Positions 1 through 7,516 are shown, numbered from the stretch's first letter. The stretch is 10,213 bases of DNA from an uncultured Bacteroidales bacterium (GCA_937864935.1 CALMDN010000470.1:1-10213), one strand, 5' to 3'. Numbers and translations are program-made. The notes: generated by a model from the sequence alone, not told the origin.

Positions 1-32
1 AATCATTATTGTCCGGTTAAATTAAAAGAATC

Positions 33-124
33 TTGACACCAAAACCCCATCCCGATGGCTATCGGGACACCAAAATCGCTCTAAATCAGATAAATAAGTT
101 GGTGATTTCGTGTGTTGGTGTCAA
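33..124. repeat. Cluster of short direct and inverted repeats
   Basis: The 10-mer GACACCAAAA occurs twice in direct orientation (35-44 and 66-75). TTGACACCAA (33-42) is matched by its exact reverse complement TTGGTGTCAA at 115-124, and a further TTGGTG lies at 99-104. The core CACCAA is therefore present four times in 92 bases, two copies per strand. The two direct copies flank a small palindrome at 50-67. The cluster lies beyond the last minus-strand gene and has no open frame of note. It could be a remnant of a small non-coding repeat element or a multi-branched RNA end structure; the sequence does not decide between these. Confidence 0.6.
50..67. repeat. Short palindrome, CCCGAT-GGCT-ATCGGG hairpin
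   Basis: TCCCGAT (50-56) and ATCGGGA (61-67) are perfect 7-bp arms around the 4-base loop GGCT. From memory, palindromes of the form CCCGATagcnATCGGG recur between genes in Bacteroidota, but this cannot be verified here. It sits exactly between the two direct copies of GACACCAAAA, as an inserted small repeat unit would. Confidence 0.5.
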
Positions 125-163
125 AAAAATAAAGCAAAGTTCCCGTTCTGAATAATGGCTGTA

Positions 164-222
164 TTCCAATATTGTCAGTCAGTTCAAAGGGTACCAACTG
201 TTTTCCCCAGACAATATTGGAA
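164..222 (-). terminator. Two-tier stem-loop after the methyltransferase gene
   Basis: TTCCAATATTGTC (164-176) and GACAATATTGGAA (210-222) are perfect 13-bp arms. Inside the 33-base loop a second 5-bp stem, CAGTT (180-184) with AACTG (196-200), encloses the palindrome GGTACC (190-195). On the minus strand the structure begins one base after the stop codon of the methyltransferase gene. No T-run follows directly; the nearest one on that strand is at about 124-134. A 3' end or RNA-stabilising role fits the position better than a classical intrinsic terminator. Confidence 0.5.
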
Positions 223-223
223 C

Positions 224-688
224 TCAGTATATAAACGGAATCAGCTTTTTTGAAGTGGTGGTATATTCAAGATATGCCGGAAAAGCCTGTTTCAGGTACT
301 GTTCTTCGATGTGCAGCTTAACAATCAGAACCAGGGTCAGTCCCAGCACAAATCCAAGCCTCAGGTAGCTGAAATGCCCGACGACCAATGGCCAGCAGGT
401 CAGCAGAATGGCGGTGTACATCGGATGTCTGATAAACCGGTAAGGACCGTGGGCAATCAGCTTCCCGTTCAGTTTTACCTGGGGTGAGATGTTAAAGTTA
501 CCCAGTCTGATGGTTTGAATGGCATACAGGCCCAGACCAATCCCCAGGATGATAAACATGATCACCCACCAATGCAGGTGAAAGAGCGGGCTGGTTATCA
601 GAATCAACCCGATAAACAGAAACTGCAGCATAACCAGGGTCCAGGCAAGCAACCATTTACGTTTTCCGAGACGGGTGGTGTTGAACAT
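224..688 (-). CDS. Isoprenylcysteine carboxyl methyltransferase-like membrane methyltransferase
   Basis: A small integral membrane protein (154 residues from the ATG at 688) of the ICMT/phospholipid methyltransferase-like group, whose members use S-adenosylmethionine to methylate lipid-like or prenylated substrates at the membrane. The family signature is clear: GPYRFIRHPMYTAILL at about residues 81-96, with the invariant RHP at 87-89, then a paired glutamate (128-129) and a closing FPAYLEYTTTSKKLIPFIY block. Hydrophobic segments lie near residues 13-32, 39-59, 92-104 and 108-125. The frame is open back to a TTG at 742, giving 172 residues. I prefer the ATG because TTG starts are rarer and no ribosome site favours 742. 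The gene follows the RND operon on the same strand but is separated from it by a strong hairpin, so cotranscription is uncertain. The true substrate is unknown; most bacterial members are uncharacterised. Confidence 0.85.
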   Translation of the reverse strand: MFNTTRLGKRKWLLAWTLVMLQFLFIGLILITSPLFHLHWWVIMFIILGIGLGLYAIQTIRLGNFNISPQVKLNGKLIAHGPYRFIRHPMYTAILLTCWPLVVGHFSYLRLGFVLGLTLVLIVKLHIEEQYLKQAFPAYLEYTTTSKKLIPFIY

Positions 689-771
689 AATAATAAAAGT
701 GGTGATATTTTGAGGCAATAAAATTAATGAAATAACAACCAACCGGCATTTGTGTTCGCAGGATCATAACA

Positions 772-810
772 GCTGGTCCGGAAAGATTACATTAACCTTT
801 CCGGACCAGC
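772..810 (-). terminator. Perfect 14-bp hairpin downstream of the pump gene
   Basis: GCTGGTCCGGAAAG (772-785) and CTTTCCGGACCAGC (797-810) pair perfectly around an 11-base loop. The structure starts 24 bases after the stop codon of the RND gene, so it most likely marks the 3' end of the efflux transcript. It has no T-run on either side (the minus strand continues TGTTATGATCC). It may therefore be a partial terminator or a processing and stability element that lets some transcription reach the methyltransferase gene. Confidence 0.65.
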
Positions 811-834
811 AATGAAGTTGAACATTCAGAAAAC

Positions 835-3800
835 TTAGTTATTCAGCCTGGCCAGCTTATTTGATTTTCTGCGTTGTATTCTGATTTTCATTTCGTAAAC
901 CATCAGGTAAAGCGCAGGAACAAGCACCAGCGTGAGAAATGTAGCAAAACTCAATCCGAAAATAATCGACCAGGACAGCGGTCCCCAGAATGCCACATTG
1001 TCACCGCCGATGTGAATCTGCGGATCAAGGTGGGTGAAAAGCGTTTCAAAATTAAGGTTAAAACCGACAGCCAGCGGCACAAGGCCAAGGATGGTGGCCG
1101 TGGCGGTAAGAATAACCGGTGTAATACGGGTCATACCAGCCTGAATGATGGCAGCACGGGTTTTCATACCACGTTCTTTCAGGGTATCGATAAATTCAAC
1201 AATCAGAATTCCGTTTCTGACAACAATTCCGCCAAGTGCAACGATTCCGAGGCCTGTCATAATGATGGAAATCGACATATTGAAGATGATGATACCAAGA
1301 AGCACCCCGATGATGCTGAACAATACTTCACTCAGAATGATGATGGTTTTGCTGAGTGAGTTGAACTGAGTAATCAGGATAAAGAAGATGAGACCCAGGG
1401 CAATCATCATAGCCATTCCGAGGAAGGCAGAGGTTTCAGCCTGTTCAACCTGTTCACCCGTCAGTTTAATCTGAACACCTTCACTTTTGGGGAAATCATC
1501 CGCCAGACGTTCAATTTGCGGCACGATCTCGTTGGCGGTGTAACCGGTAAGCACTTCACTGGAGATGGTGATAATGCGTTTAAGGTCCTGACGTTTGATA
1601 CCTCCATAGGAATCGGTGTAATCGATTTTCGCAACAGCTGAAAGCGGAATCTGACGAAGCTGACCGGTATTCATGTCACGATAGGTAATCTTCATGTTGA
1701 TCAGGTTGTTGATGTTGTCGCGGGTATCCTGCGAATACCTGAGCTGAATCGGATATTCATCTTCATCAACCTTGTACTTGGATACTTCGAGGCCTAAAAC
1801 TGCTGTCCGCAACTCGTTGGCAATCTGACCCGTACTGAGACCATATTGATTGGCCCTTTCGCGGTCGATGTCAATAGCGATTTCCGGTTTATTATCCTGA
1901 AAATCACTTTTCAGTTCAGCAACACCCGGAATCTGAAGCGAATCGAGGTATTTGTGGAAAGCATTGGCATCGTGTATAAGGTCGCCCAGCTTCTCACCGG
2001 TAATTTCAATATTGATCGGCTTTCCGGTAGGAGGACCTGCGCGGTTTTTCTCGACCGAGATTTCCACACCCGTAATACCCTTCACTTCATCGCGGATTTT
2101 ATCAAGGTAATCGTTGGTATTGATTCCATTACGGTATTTGTATTCAACGAAATTAATGGTCACTTTCCCCTTCTCAGGACTCAGGTTCCGGGCGAAATCC
2201 ATATTATCACCGGCACCGAGTGCTACGTTTGCAATCACCGATTCCACATTCGGATTGTTCTCACCCAGAACAGCCATAACCTTGCTTTCAACAATCCTTG
2301 TTACCGAATCTGTAACCCTCTGGTCGGTGCCGATCGGAAGCTTGATCATTACATTGATGTTGTTGGGCATGTTTTCGGGAAAGAACAGAACCTGTGGCGA
2401 CCTTATACCCAAAAGGATAAAAGTAAAGATGAACAAACCGGAAACAATCAGCAGAAGGTAAAGAGGATTCCGACCAATCAGGACAAATTTAAGCTGCCGT
2501 TCGTACAGGTGCATCAAGAAAGGCCAGCCTTTTTCCTGCCACCATTTGATGTAAGGATTCAGCAAGGTGTGGAAGAAGATGATCATGGCGGCAACAAACA
2601 CCATAAAATTCCCTATTCCAAAAGCTGTAGTGCTTCCGCCGGCAAAGTAGAAAGCATAGCTCACCAAAGCAATCATCAGAACAAAAATGATCTCGAAGGT
2701 GATTTTTCTGCGAAGTTTAACCTTATCGGGCGCATCGTATTCATGCTTCATAAACGAAATGGCAAATACCGGATTGATGATGTAAGCCACGAACAATGAG
2801 GCAAACAGGGTAAGGATAAGCGTAACCGGTATGTAAAACATAAACTCCCCGACAATACCGGGCCAGAATGCCAGCGGGAAAAACGGAGCCAGCGTAGTGA
2901 GTGTTCCTGACAGAATGGGGAGAAAGACCTCACCCGCCGCACGCTTGGCCGCAAGTATTATATTGGGCTCATGGTGATGTATCCTGTGAATGTTTTCAAT
3001 TACCACAATGGCATCATCCACCACAATTCCCAGTGCGAAAATAAAGCCGAACATCACGATCATGTTCATCGAAAACCCAAGACCAGGCATTACCATAAAG
3101 GCTACGAACATCGAAAGCGGAACAGCAAGGGCTACAAAGAATGCATTGGTAAACCCCATGAAGAACATCAACACGATGGTAACCAGAATAAAACCAAAAA
3201 TAATGGTGTTGTTGAGCTCTTCAAGCGTATTGCGTGTATACCTTGACTGCTCACCTGATTTAGTAATGGCAATATCAGCTGGCAGTTCTTTTCCTACCAT
3301 CTCGTTATCAATGATATCCTGGATTTTATCAGACGCCTCAAGCAGGTTCTGACCGCTTTTCTTAACCACATTCAGGGTGATAACATTCTGTCCGTTAAGG
3401 CGTGAAAAACTTTCCTGTTCCTTGTAGAAATCCTTGACTTCAGCAACATCCTTAAGATACACAATGGCACCGCTTGAAGAATGGATCAGGATGTTTTTGA
3501 TGACTTCTATATCGGAAAACTGACCCTGAACCCTTATGGAACGTTTCATTCCTGAAGTACTGATGTTTCCTGCCGAGGAGGTAAGATTCTCAGAAGCTAT
3601 TGCACGCTGAACATCTGAAAAAGTAACACTGGCTGCCTGGGCTTTGTACATATCGAGGTTGATCTGAATTTCACGCTCAAGTGCCCCGACAATATCAACG
3701 CGTGTAATTTCAGGTAATGATTCAATTTTATCCTGAGCAATATCGGCATACTTTTTCAACTCAACCAGGTCGTATGGGCCAGATATCTGGATAAATACGA

Positions 3801-4239
3801 TAGGAATCTCTGAAAAGTCGATATCGGCCACATTGGGATCATCAAGCAGATTGTTCGGAAGGTCGGTGCGGGCCTTGTCAACCGCATCCTTCACCCGCTG
3901 TTTGGCATCCTTTACCTCGACATCCGTATTGAACTCAATGGCAATGGAAGAAAAATCCTGAAGCGAATTGCTGGTAATTTTCTTCACTCCGGTGATTCCT
4001 TTTAGTTGCTTTTCGATAGGCCTTGTAACAAGGTTCTCAATATCCTCAGGCGAAGTACCAGGGTAAACCGTATTCACCAGGATGGTCGGAATCACAATTT
4101 CAGGAAACTGTTCTTTGGGTATCGACCGATAGCTGGAAATCCCGAGCAACGTGATGAAGATGGTAAGCACATACACACTCGTTTTGTTGTCGATTGCCCA
4201 GCTGGTTGCAAAAAATTCTTTAAACTTGTTTGTTTTCAT
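835..4239 (-). CDS. RND efflux pump, inner-membrane transporter (AcrB/HAE-1-like)
   Basis: Proton-driven inner-membrane component of a tripartite exporter, 1134 residues against about 1050 for AcrB. The first membrane helix is near 21-40, followed by porter-domain sequence. TM4 carries the family hallmark GIVVDDAIVVIEN (404-416), with the paired aspartates D408-D409 of the proton relay. This pair argues for the hydrophobe/amphiphile class and against the metal (CusA) class. A histidine cluster (H418, H421-423) follows at the cytoplasmic edge. Two extra hydrophobic helices, about 513-533 and 542-562, lie between TM6 and TM7. In TM10 the motif reads GIVVRNGILIVEF, with R1008 where AcrB has Lys940. 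An extra loop (about 1060-1083) ending GGDNVAFWGPL precedes TM12; I remember this block from Bacteroidota pumps. The ATG at 4239 is 33 bases after the adaptor gene and starts a typical cytoplasmic N-terminus. The substrate is unknown. Confidence 0.97.
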   Translation of the reverse strand: MKTNKFKEFFATSWAIDNKTSVYVLTIFITLLGISSYRSIPKEQFPEIVIPTILVNTVYPGTSPEDIENLVTRPIEKQLKGITGVKKITSNSLQDFSSIAIEFNTDVEVKDAKQRVKDAVDKARTDLPNNLLDDPNVADIDFSEIPIVFIQISGPYDLVELKKYADIAQDKIESLPEITRVDIVGALEREIQINLDMYKAQAASVTFSDVQRAIASENLTSSAGNISTSGMKRSIRVQGQFSDIEVIKNILIHSSSGAIVYLKDVAEVKDFYKEQESFSRLNGQNVITLNVVKKSGQNLLEASDKIQDIIDNEMVGKELPADIAITKSGEQSRYTRNTLEELNNTIIFGFILVTIVLMFFMGFTNAFFVALAVPLSMFVAFMVMPGLGFSMNMIVMFGFIFALGIVVDDAIVVIENIHRIHHHEPNIILAAKRAAGEVFLPILSGTLTTLAPFFPLAFWPGIVGEFMFYIPVTLILTLFASLFVAYIINPVFAISFMKHEYDAPDKVKLRRKITFEIIFVLMIALVSYAFYFAGGSTTAFGIGNFMVFVAAMIIFFHTLLNPYIKWWQEKGWPFLMHLYERQLKFVLIGRNPLYLLLIVSGLFIFTFILLGIRSPQVLFFPENMPNNINVMIKLPIGTDQRVTDSVTRIVESKVMAVLGENNPNVESVIANVALGAGDNMDFARNLSPEKGKVTINFVEYKYRNGINTNDYLDKIRDEVKGITGVEISVEKNRAGPPTGKPINIEITGEKLGDLIHDANAFHKYLDSLQIPGVAELKSDFQDNKPEIAIDIDRERANQYGLSTGQIANELRTAVLGLEVSKYKVDEDEYPIQLRYSQDTRDNINNLINMKITYRDMNTGQLRQIPLSAVAKIDYTDSYGGIKRQDLKRIITISSEVLTGYTANEIVPQIERLADDFPKSEGVQIKLTGEQVEQAETSAFLGMAMMIALGLIFFILITQFNSLSKTIIILSEVLFSIIGVLLGIIIFNMSISIIMTGLGIVALGGIVVRNGILIVEFIDTLKERGMKTRAAIIQAGMTRITPVILTATATILGLVPLAVGFNLNFETLFTHLDPQIHIGGDNVAFWGPLSWSIIFGLSFATFLTLVLVPALYLMVYEMKIRIQRRKSNKLARLNN

Positions 4240-4272
4240 AACCTCATGTCTGTTAGTCCGGAAGTATGCCGG

Positions 4273-5400
4273 TTATTTTGAGATTTTTAAGAGTTGTCCT
4301 TCTACAAGGCTGTTGTATCCGGCGGTGATTACCTTATCGCCTTTGGTAAGTCCTGAGGTGATCTCTGCCATCCCATTGTATGTATTTCCAACCGTGACTG
4401 TTTGCCGGCGTGCAACCATGCCTCCGTTCTCTTCGTGGGCCAGGTAGATGTACTTACCTGTAACCGACTCGCGTACCAACGATACCGGAATCACAATGGC
4501 AGATGGATTTGAATAGTCGTTGATCTTTACAACAGCCATCATGTTGGCTCTGTAATCTACTTTGCCGGGGCCAAGCCTTACTTCGGTCTGGAAAGTTCTG
4601 TTTACCGGATTGATGTACTTGCTGGTGAACTGAATCTTTCCTTCAATCTCAGTATTGAAATCAGGGAAGTTTACCAGCACTTTGTTCCCGGTTTTAACTT
4701 TTGGCGCATATGCTTCAGAAATGTCAGCAAGAATTTTAACTGAAGAAAAGTTAACCACCCTGATCGCCGGCATTCCCGGTGCTGCCATCTGCCCAAGTTT
4801 CAGGTTTACCTCTTCCACAGTGCCGTTGATGGGTGACTTGATCCGGGTCATCTCCATCTGGTCGTTGAGGGCACTCAGGTTAGCCTCGAGACTTTCTTTG
4901 TTGTTTTTTGCACTCAGGTACTGAACTTCACTTCCGATCTGCTTATCCCACAATGCTTTCTGTTTATTGTAAAGATTGGTTGCGAATGAAAGCTGGGTTT
5001 TTACTCCTTCGAGTTGTTGTTTCAATACACTGTTATCTATCTGTGCCATCACCTGTCCTTTCTTAACCATATCGCCTTCCTTAACATAAACAGCTGTGAT
5101 TACCCCGTTCATCTGTGCAGATACAGCAAGATTGTCTTCACCATCAACTTTGCCCTGTACTTCCAGGTAATGCTCAAATGCCGACGGCTGAACTTCGGTT
5201 ACAACGACATCTGTGAGCTTTTTCACCGCATTGCCACCCTTCAGGGCCAGCTCATCTTCTATTGCTTTGATTTTAACATTCAGTTCATCCCGCTGTTTCT
5301 TCAACTTGGTGAGATCAGCCTGTTTGTCAACCGTATTGCCACAGGATGCTGCAAATATCACGATTACAGCAAGTAATAAAGTCTTGTTCAAGGTTTTCAT
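4273..5400 (-). CDS. RND efflux periplasmic adaptor (membrane fusion protein), lipoprotein
   Basis: Adaptor that bridges the RND pump and the outer-membrane channel, 375 residues, a normal length. The N-terminus is a lipoprotein signal: a hydrophobic stretch to A18, then S19-C20, with C20 the predicted lipidation site. After it comes a short charged helical segment (about 25-55), likely coiled coil. Then follow the first half of the lipoyl-like barrel-sandwich domain (about 92-122, with GVITAVYVKEGDMVKKGQ), an alpha-helical hairpin (about 124-184), the second lipoyl half (185-211, with SPINGTVEEV), the beta-barrel (about 213-295) and the membrane-proximal domain (about 296-375). It starts 24 bases after the TolC-like gene and ends 33 bases before the pump gene, so cotranslation in one operon is likely. 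No clear Shine-Dalgarno sequence precedes the ATG. A family of this kind cannot be assigned to a drug from sequence alone. Confidence 0.96.
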   Translation of the reverse strand: MKTLNKTLLLAVIVIFAASCGNTVDKQADLTKLKKQRDELNVKIKAIEDELALKGGNAVKKLTDVVVTEVQPSAFEHYLEVQGKVDGEDNLAVSAQMNGVITAVYVKEGDMVKKGQVMAQIDNSVLKQQLEGVKTQLSFATNLYNKQKALWDKQIGSEVQYLSAKNNKESLEANLSALNDQMEMTRIKSPINGTVEEVNLKLGQMAAPGMPAIRVVNFSSVKILADISEAYAPKVKTGNKVLVNFPDFNTEIEGKIQFTSKYINPVNRTFQTEVRLGPGKVDYRANMMAVVKINDYSNPSAIVIPVSLVRESVTGKYIYLAHEENGGMVARRQTVTVGNTYNGMAEITSGLTKGDKVITAGYNSLVEGQLLKISK

Positions 5401-5424
5401 TCTATGTTGTTTTGTTTGTTTCGG

Positions 5425-6828
5425 TTAAAGATTGTTGTTAAGTTTATCCAGCTTGTTTTTTGCCTGAATAAGCGAGTAAACTGCTTTGTAATAATTTGTC
5501 TGAGCAGTAAGGTATTGATTCTGTGCATTTGTAAGATCCATACTTGACGACAAGCCTTCTTTGTACTTTATAAGGGTCTTTTCGTATATTCTGTTGGTCA
5601 GCTCAATGTTCCGCCGGTTATTCAAATAGTCCTCATAAGCCGTTTGAAGGTTGCTCCTCGATGTTTCATATTCGAGCATGAGGCCCTGCGAAACATTGGC
5701 TTTCATGTTGATAACCTTTTCGAGTTCCAGTTTGCGCTGCTGCACTTTTACCATACGCTGTCCACTGCTGAATACAGGTAAATTCAGCGAAAGCTGAAAT
5801 ACATCCTTTGGCGTGAAATCAAATGCCGGTTGATTTACTTTTTCGGAGTGGCGGTAAACAGCAGCCAGGTTTGGCAGATGCGTGCTTTTTTCGCGTTTCA
5901 GGTTGAGTTCGCTGAGTTTCTCCTGTGTTGAAAGTATCTGAAAGTCGATGTTTCGGTTCAGGTCGAACCGGGCACCTGAGATACGCTCAAGGTTGCTTGC
6001 AGAAGCAATGGTCTCAAGCTCATCGGTAAGCTGAACCTGAGTTTCAAAAGGCATGCCCATCTGGAACTTAAGCAGGTTGGTTGCTGTTGTCACCTGTCTT
6101 TCAATGGCATTAACCGTGCTTGCGATGTTCAGGCTGGTCAGCTCAAGCTGGTCAACATCGGTATTTTCGATGAGACCCTGCTTCAGCATTTCGCGCATTT
6201 CATTAAGGGTAATGTTCACATTGTTCAGCGACTTTTGCAGCTTGTCGTGGGTCTCCTGAAGCATAAGTACCATGGAATAAGTGTTGGCAACTGTTTCCTT
6301 TAAGTCAATTACAGCTTTTTGCTGGCTTTGATCAGCCATCTGGTAATAAACCCTTGAAGCCTGCAAGCCCACAAGATATTCACCACTGAAAACAAGTTGA
6401 GTGAGGGTAATATCCAGGGTGGTGTTGTCTTTTACTCCGAGTTGTATCGGTGCCGAAGGCTCAAATCCGAGGTAAACATTGCCGTTGGAGATGTCACCCG
6501 CTGTAATGGGCGTCCCATCGGGAAGATCCGTTGTAAGGTATGTGATCCCGCCAAGGCTGAGTTCCGGAACCGTAAACAAGTGCTGGTAATTTGCCTGAGC
6601 ACTCACCTGGGGCAGCCCTATGGCTGTGGTTTCCCAAATTTTCTTTTTGGCAAGTTCCAGATCGATCGTTGCGTTGCGGGTGCTGACACTGTTCTGAACA
6701 GCAAACTCCACAGCCTGCTTCAGACTCAACTGAACAGGCCCGGAGCTCTTCTCCTGCGCATACAGTCCTGACCCCGCCAAAACAACCGAGAACAGAATTG
6801 TAACTGATTTAATGAATGTTAATTTCAT
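5425..6828 (-). CDS. TolC-family outer membrane efflux protein
   Basis: Outer-membrane exit duct of the tripartite pump, 467 residues. The signal peptide is clear: MKLTFIKSVTILFSVVLAGS followed by GLYA, with predicted cleavage between A24 and Q25. Two related OEP halves follow, about 34-258 and 286-465, rich in long amphipathic helices. The second ends in the typical pattern YKEGLSSSMDLTNAQNQYL (422-440) followed by a YYKAVYSLIQAKNKLDKL helix. The frame is open further upstream to about 6984, but that extension would overlap the TetR gene and would bury the signal peptide 52 residues inside the protein. The ATG at 6828, four bases after the TetR stop codon, is therefore the sensible start. 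Tight spacing to both neighbours supports translation from the efflux operon transcript. No Shine-Dalgarno sequence is apparent. Confidence 0.96.
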   Translation of the reverse strand: MKLTFIKSVTILFSVVLAGSGLYAQEKSSGPVQLSLKQAVEFAVQNSVSTRNATIDLELAKKKIWETTAIGLPQVSAQANYQHLFTVPELSLGGITYLTTDLPDGTPITAGDISNGNVYLGFEPSAPIQLGVKDNTTLDITLTQLVFSGEYLVGLQASRVYYQMADQSQQKAVIDLKETVANTYSMVLMLQETHDKLQKSLNNVNITLNEMREMLKQGLIENTDVDQLELTSLNIASTVNAIERQVTTATNLLKFQMGMPFETQVQLTDELETIASASNLERISGARFDLNRNIDFQILSTQEKLSELNLKREKSTHLPNLAAVYRHSEKVNQPAFDFTPKDVFQLSLNLPVFSSGQRMVKVQQRKLELEKVINMKANVSQGLMLEYETSRSNLQTAYEDYLNNRRNIELTNRIYEKTLIKYKEGLSSSMDLTNAQNQYLTAQTNYYKAVYSLIQAKNKLDKLNNNL

Positions 6829-6832
6829 AATA

Positions 6833-7447
6833 CTATTGAGTGATTTGTTTGTTGATTTGTTCTTCGTAATAAGCCAACCCTTCCTGATTGGCAATGCCCC
6901 GTATGTGGTTTTCAAACATGACCTGAAATACCCTTTCAAATGAAAAGTCAACCGATGACAGGAACTCCGGATCGTGAACATCAATCAGCTTCTGAACATA
7001 AAGCTTGGATACAAGATCTGAATCAATGTCGGTCCGGTAGATTCCTTCACGCTTTCCCTGTTCAAGATTCTCTTTTATCTTAATGTAAACATGCTCGCGT
7101 TTTGCCTGTACAAATGATTTATAAAGTGCAGGGTAGAATTTCTCAAGGTCAAAAACAATCGCTGGATTGAATTCATTGATCTTCCGGCCGACTTTAACAC
7201 TGACTTCCAGCAATATATCAATGGCATTGAGGTTGCCTTCCTTCTCGGGAATACAGGCTGTGCTTGAAACAATCAGATGATTGAGGAGCTTTTCAAGCAG
7301 GTCGTTTTTGTTCTCAACATACTGATAAAGTGTCTTTTTCGACATTCCGAGTTCACGGGCAATATCGTCCATCGATATACTCCTGATGCCGTACTTCCGG
7401 AACATAATCCCGGTCGTTTCCAGTATCTGGGTCATTTTTTCATCCAT
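6833..7447 (-). CDS. TetR/AcrR-family transcriptional regulator, likely efflux repressor
   Basis: A one-domain-plus-ligand-pocket regulator of 204 residues, standard for the family. The N-terminal helix-turn-helix is easy to see: MFRKYGIRSISMDDIARELG (15-34), then MSKKTLYQYVENKNDLLEKL (35-54), where the serine, the lysines and the tyrosine of the recognition helix match the usual TetR pattern. The C-terminal ligand and dimerisation region (about 60-204) is divergent, as is normal, so the inducer cannot be guessed. It is the first gene of the efflux operon and is read in the same direction. It is therefore likely to be autoregulated: as a repressor it would control its own synthesis together with the pump. 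The candidate operator is the interlocked inverted repeat just upstream. A second in-frame ATG (M5, 7433-7435) is an alternative start that leaves the DNA-binding domain intact. Confidence 0.95.
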   Translation of the reverse strand: MDEKMTQILETTGIMFRKYGIRSISMDDIARELGMSKKTLYQYVENKNDLLEKLLNHLIVSSTACIPEKEGNLNAIDILLEVSVKVGRKINEFNPAIVFDLEKFYPALYKSFVQAKREHVYIKIKENLEQGKREGIYRTDIDSDLVSKLYVQKLIDVHDPEFLSSVDFSFERVFQVMFENHIRGIANQEGLAYYEEQINKQITQ

Positions 7448-7463
7448 GGGTACATTTTTTTTG

Positions 7464-7471
7464 CAAAACTA
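7464..7471 (-). promoter_or_regulatory. Candidate -7 promoter box of the efflux operon
   Basis: The minus strand reads TAGTTTTG here, an exact match to the Bacteroidota -7 consensus TAnnTTTG. It ends 16 bases before the TetR start codon, so the leader would be only about 10 bases from the ATG at 7447, or about 22 from the internal M5. No good -33 TTTG stands 19-21 bases upstream, where the sequence is occupied by the inverted-repeat operator candidate. This is prediction from the motif and its position only. Confidence 0.5.
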
Positions 7472-7479
7472 CACAATTT

Positions 7480-7516
7480 TGGAAACATTTTGCACTTAAA
7501 ACGTTTCCATGTGCAA
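7480..7516. promoter_or_regulatory. Two interlocked inverted repeats, candidate TetR operator
   Basis: TGGAAAC (7480-7486) is matched by GTTTCCA (7503-7509), and TTGCAC (7490-7495) by GTGCAA (7511-7516). The two perfect pairs overlap one another, so the left half-site reads GGAAAC then TTGCAC while the right one, on the other strand, reads TTGCAC then GGAAAC. The block lies 8 bases upstream of the candidate -7 box, across the expected -33 region, where a bound repressor would block transcription. TetR-family operators are usually palindromes of about 15-40 bp next to the regulator gene, which fits. Binding itself is inferred. Confidence 0.5.

Noticed and set aside
1..223. CRISPR array at the left edge because of repeated CACCAA words
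   Set aside because: The copies are only 6-10 bases long, in mixed orientation and with irregular spacing; there are no repeat-spacer units.
874..1359. A 161-residue plus-strand frame with many charged residues
   Set aside because: Antisense to the C-terminal part of the RND gene; low-complexity, hydrophilic sequence typical of a shadow of membrane-helix codons.
1846..2799. A 317-residue open frame on the plus strand inside the pump gene
   Set aside because: It is fully antisense to a clear RND gene, its translation has no recognisable domain, and long antisense frames arise easily from codon bias.
835..4239. Heavy-metal (CusA-type) RND pump, suggested by the HRIHHHE cluster
   Set aside because: TM4 has the paired aspartates of the hydrophobe/amphiphile class, and the histidines lie at the cytoplasmic end of TM4, not at a known metal site.
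6829..6984. N-terminal extension of the TolC-like protein by 52 residues
   Set aside because: It would overlap the TetR gene and place a classic signal peptide inside the protein; the ATG at 6828 explains the data better.
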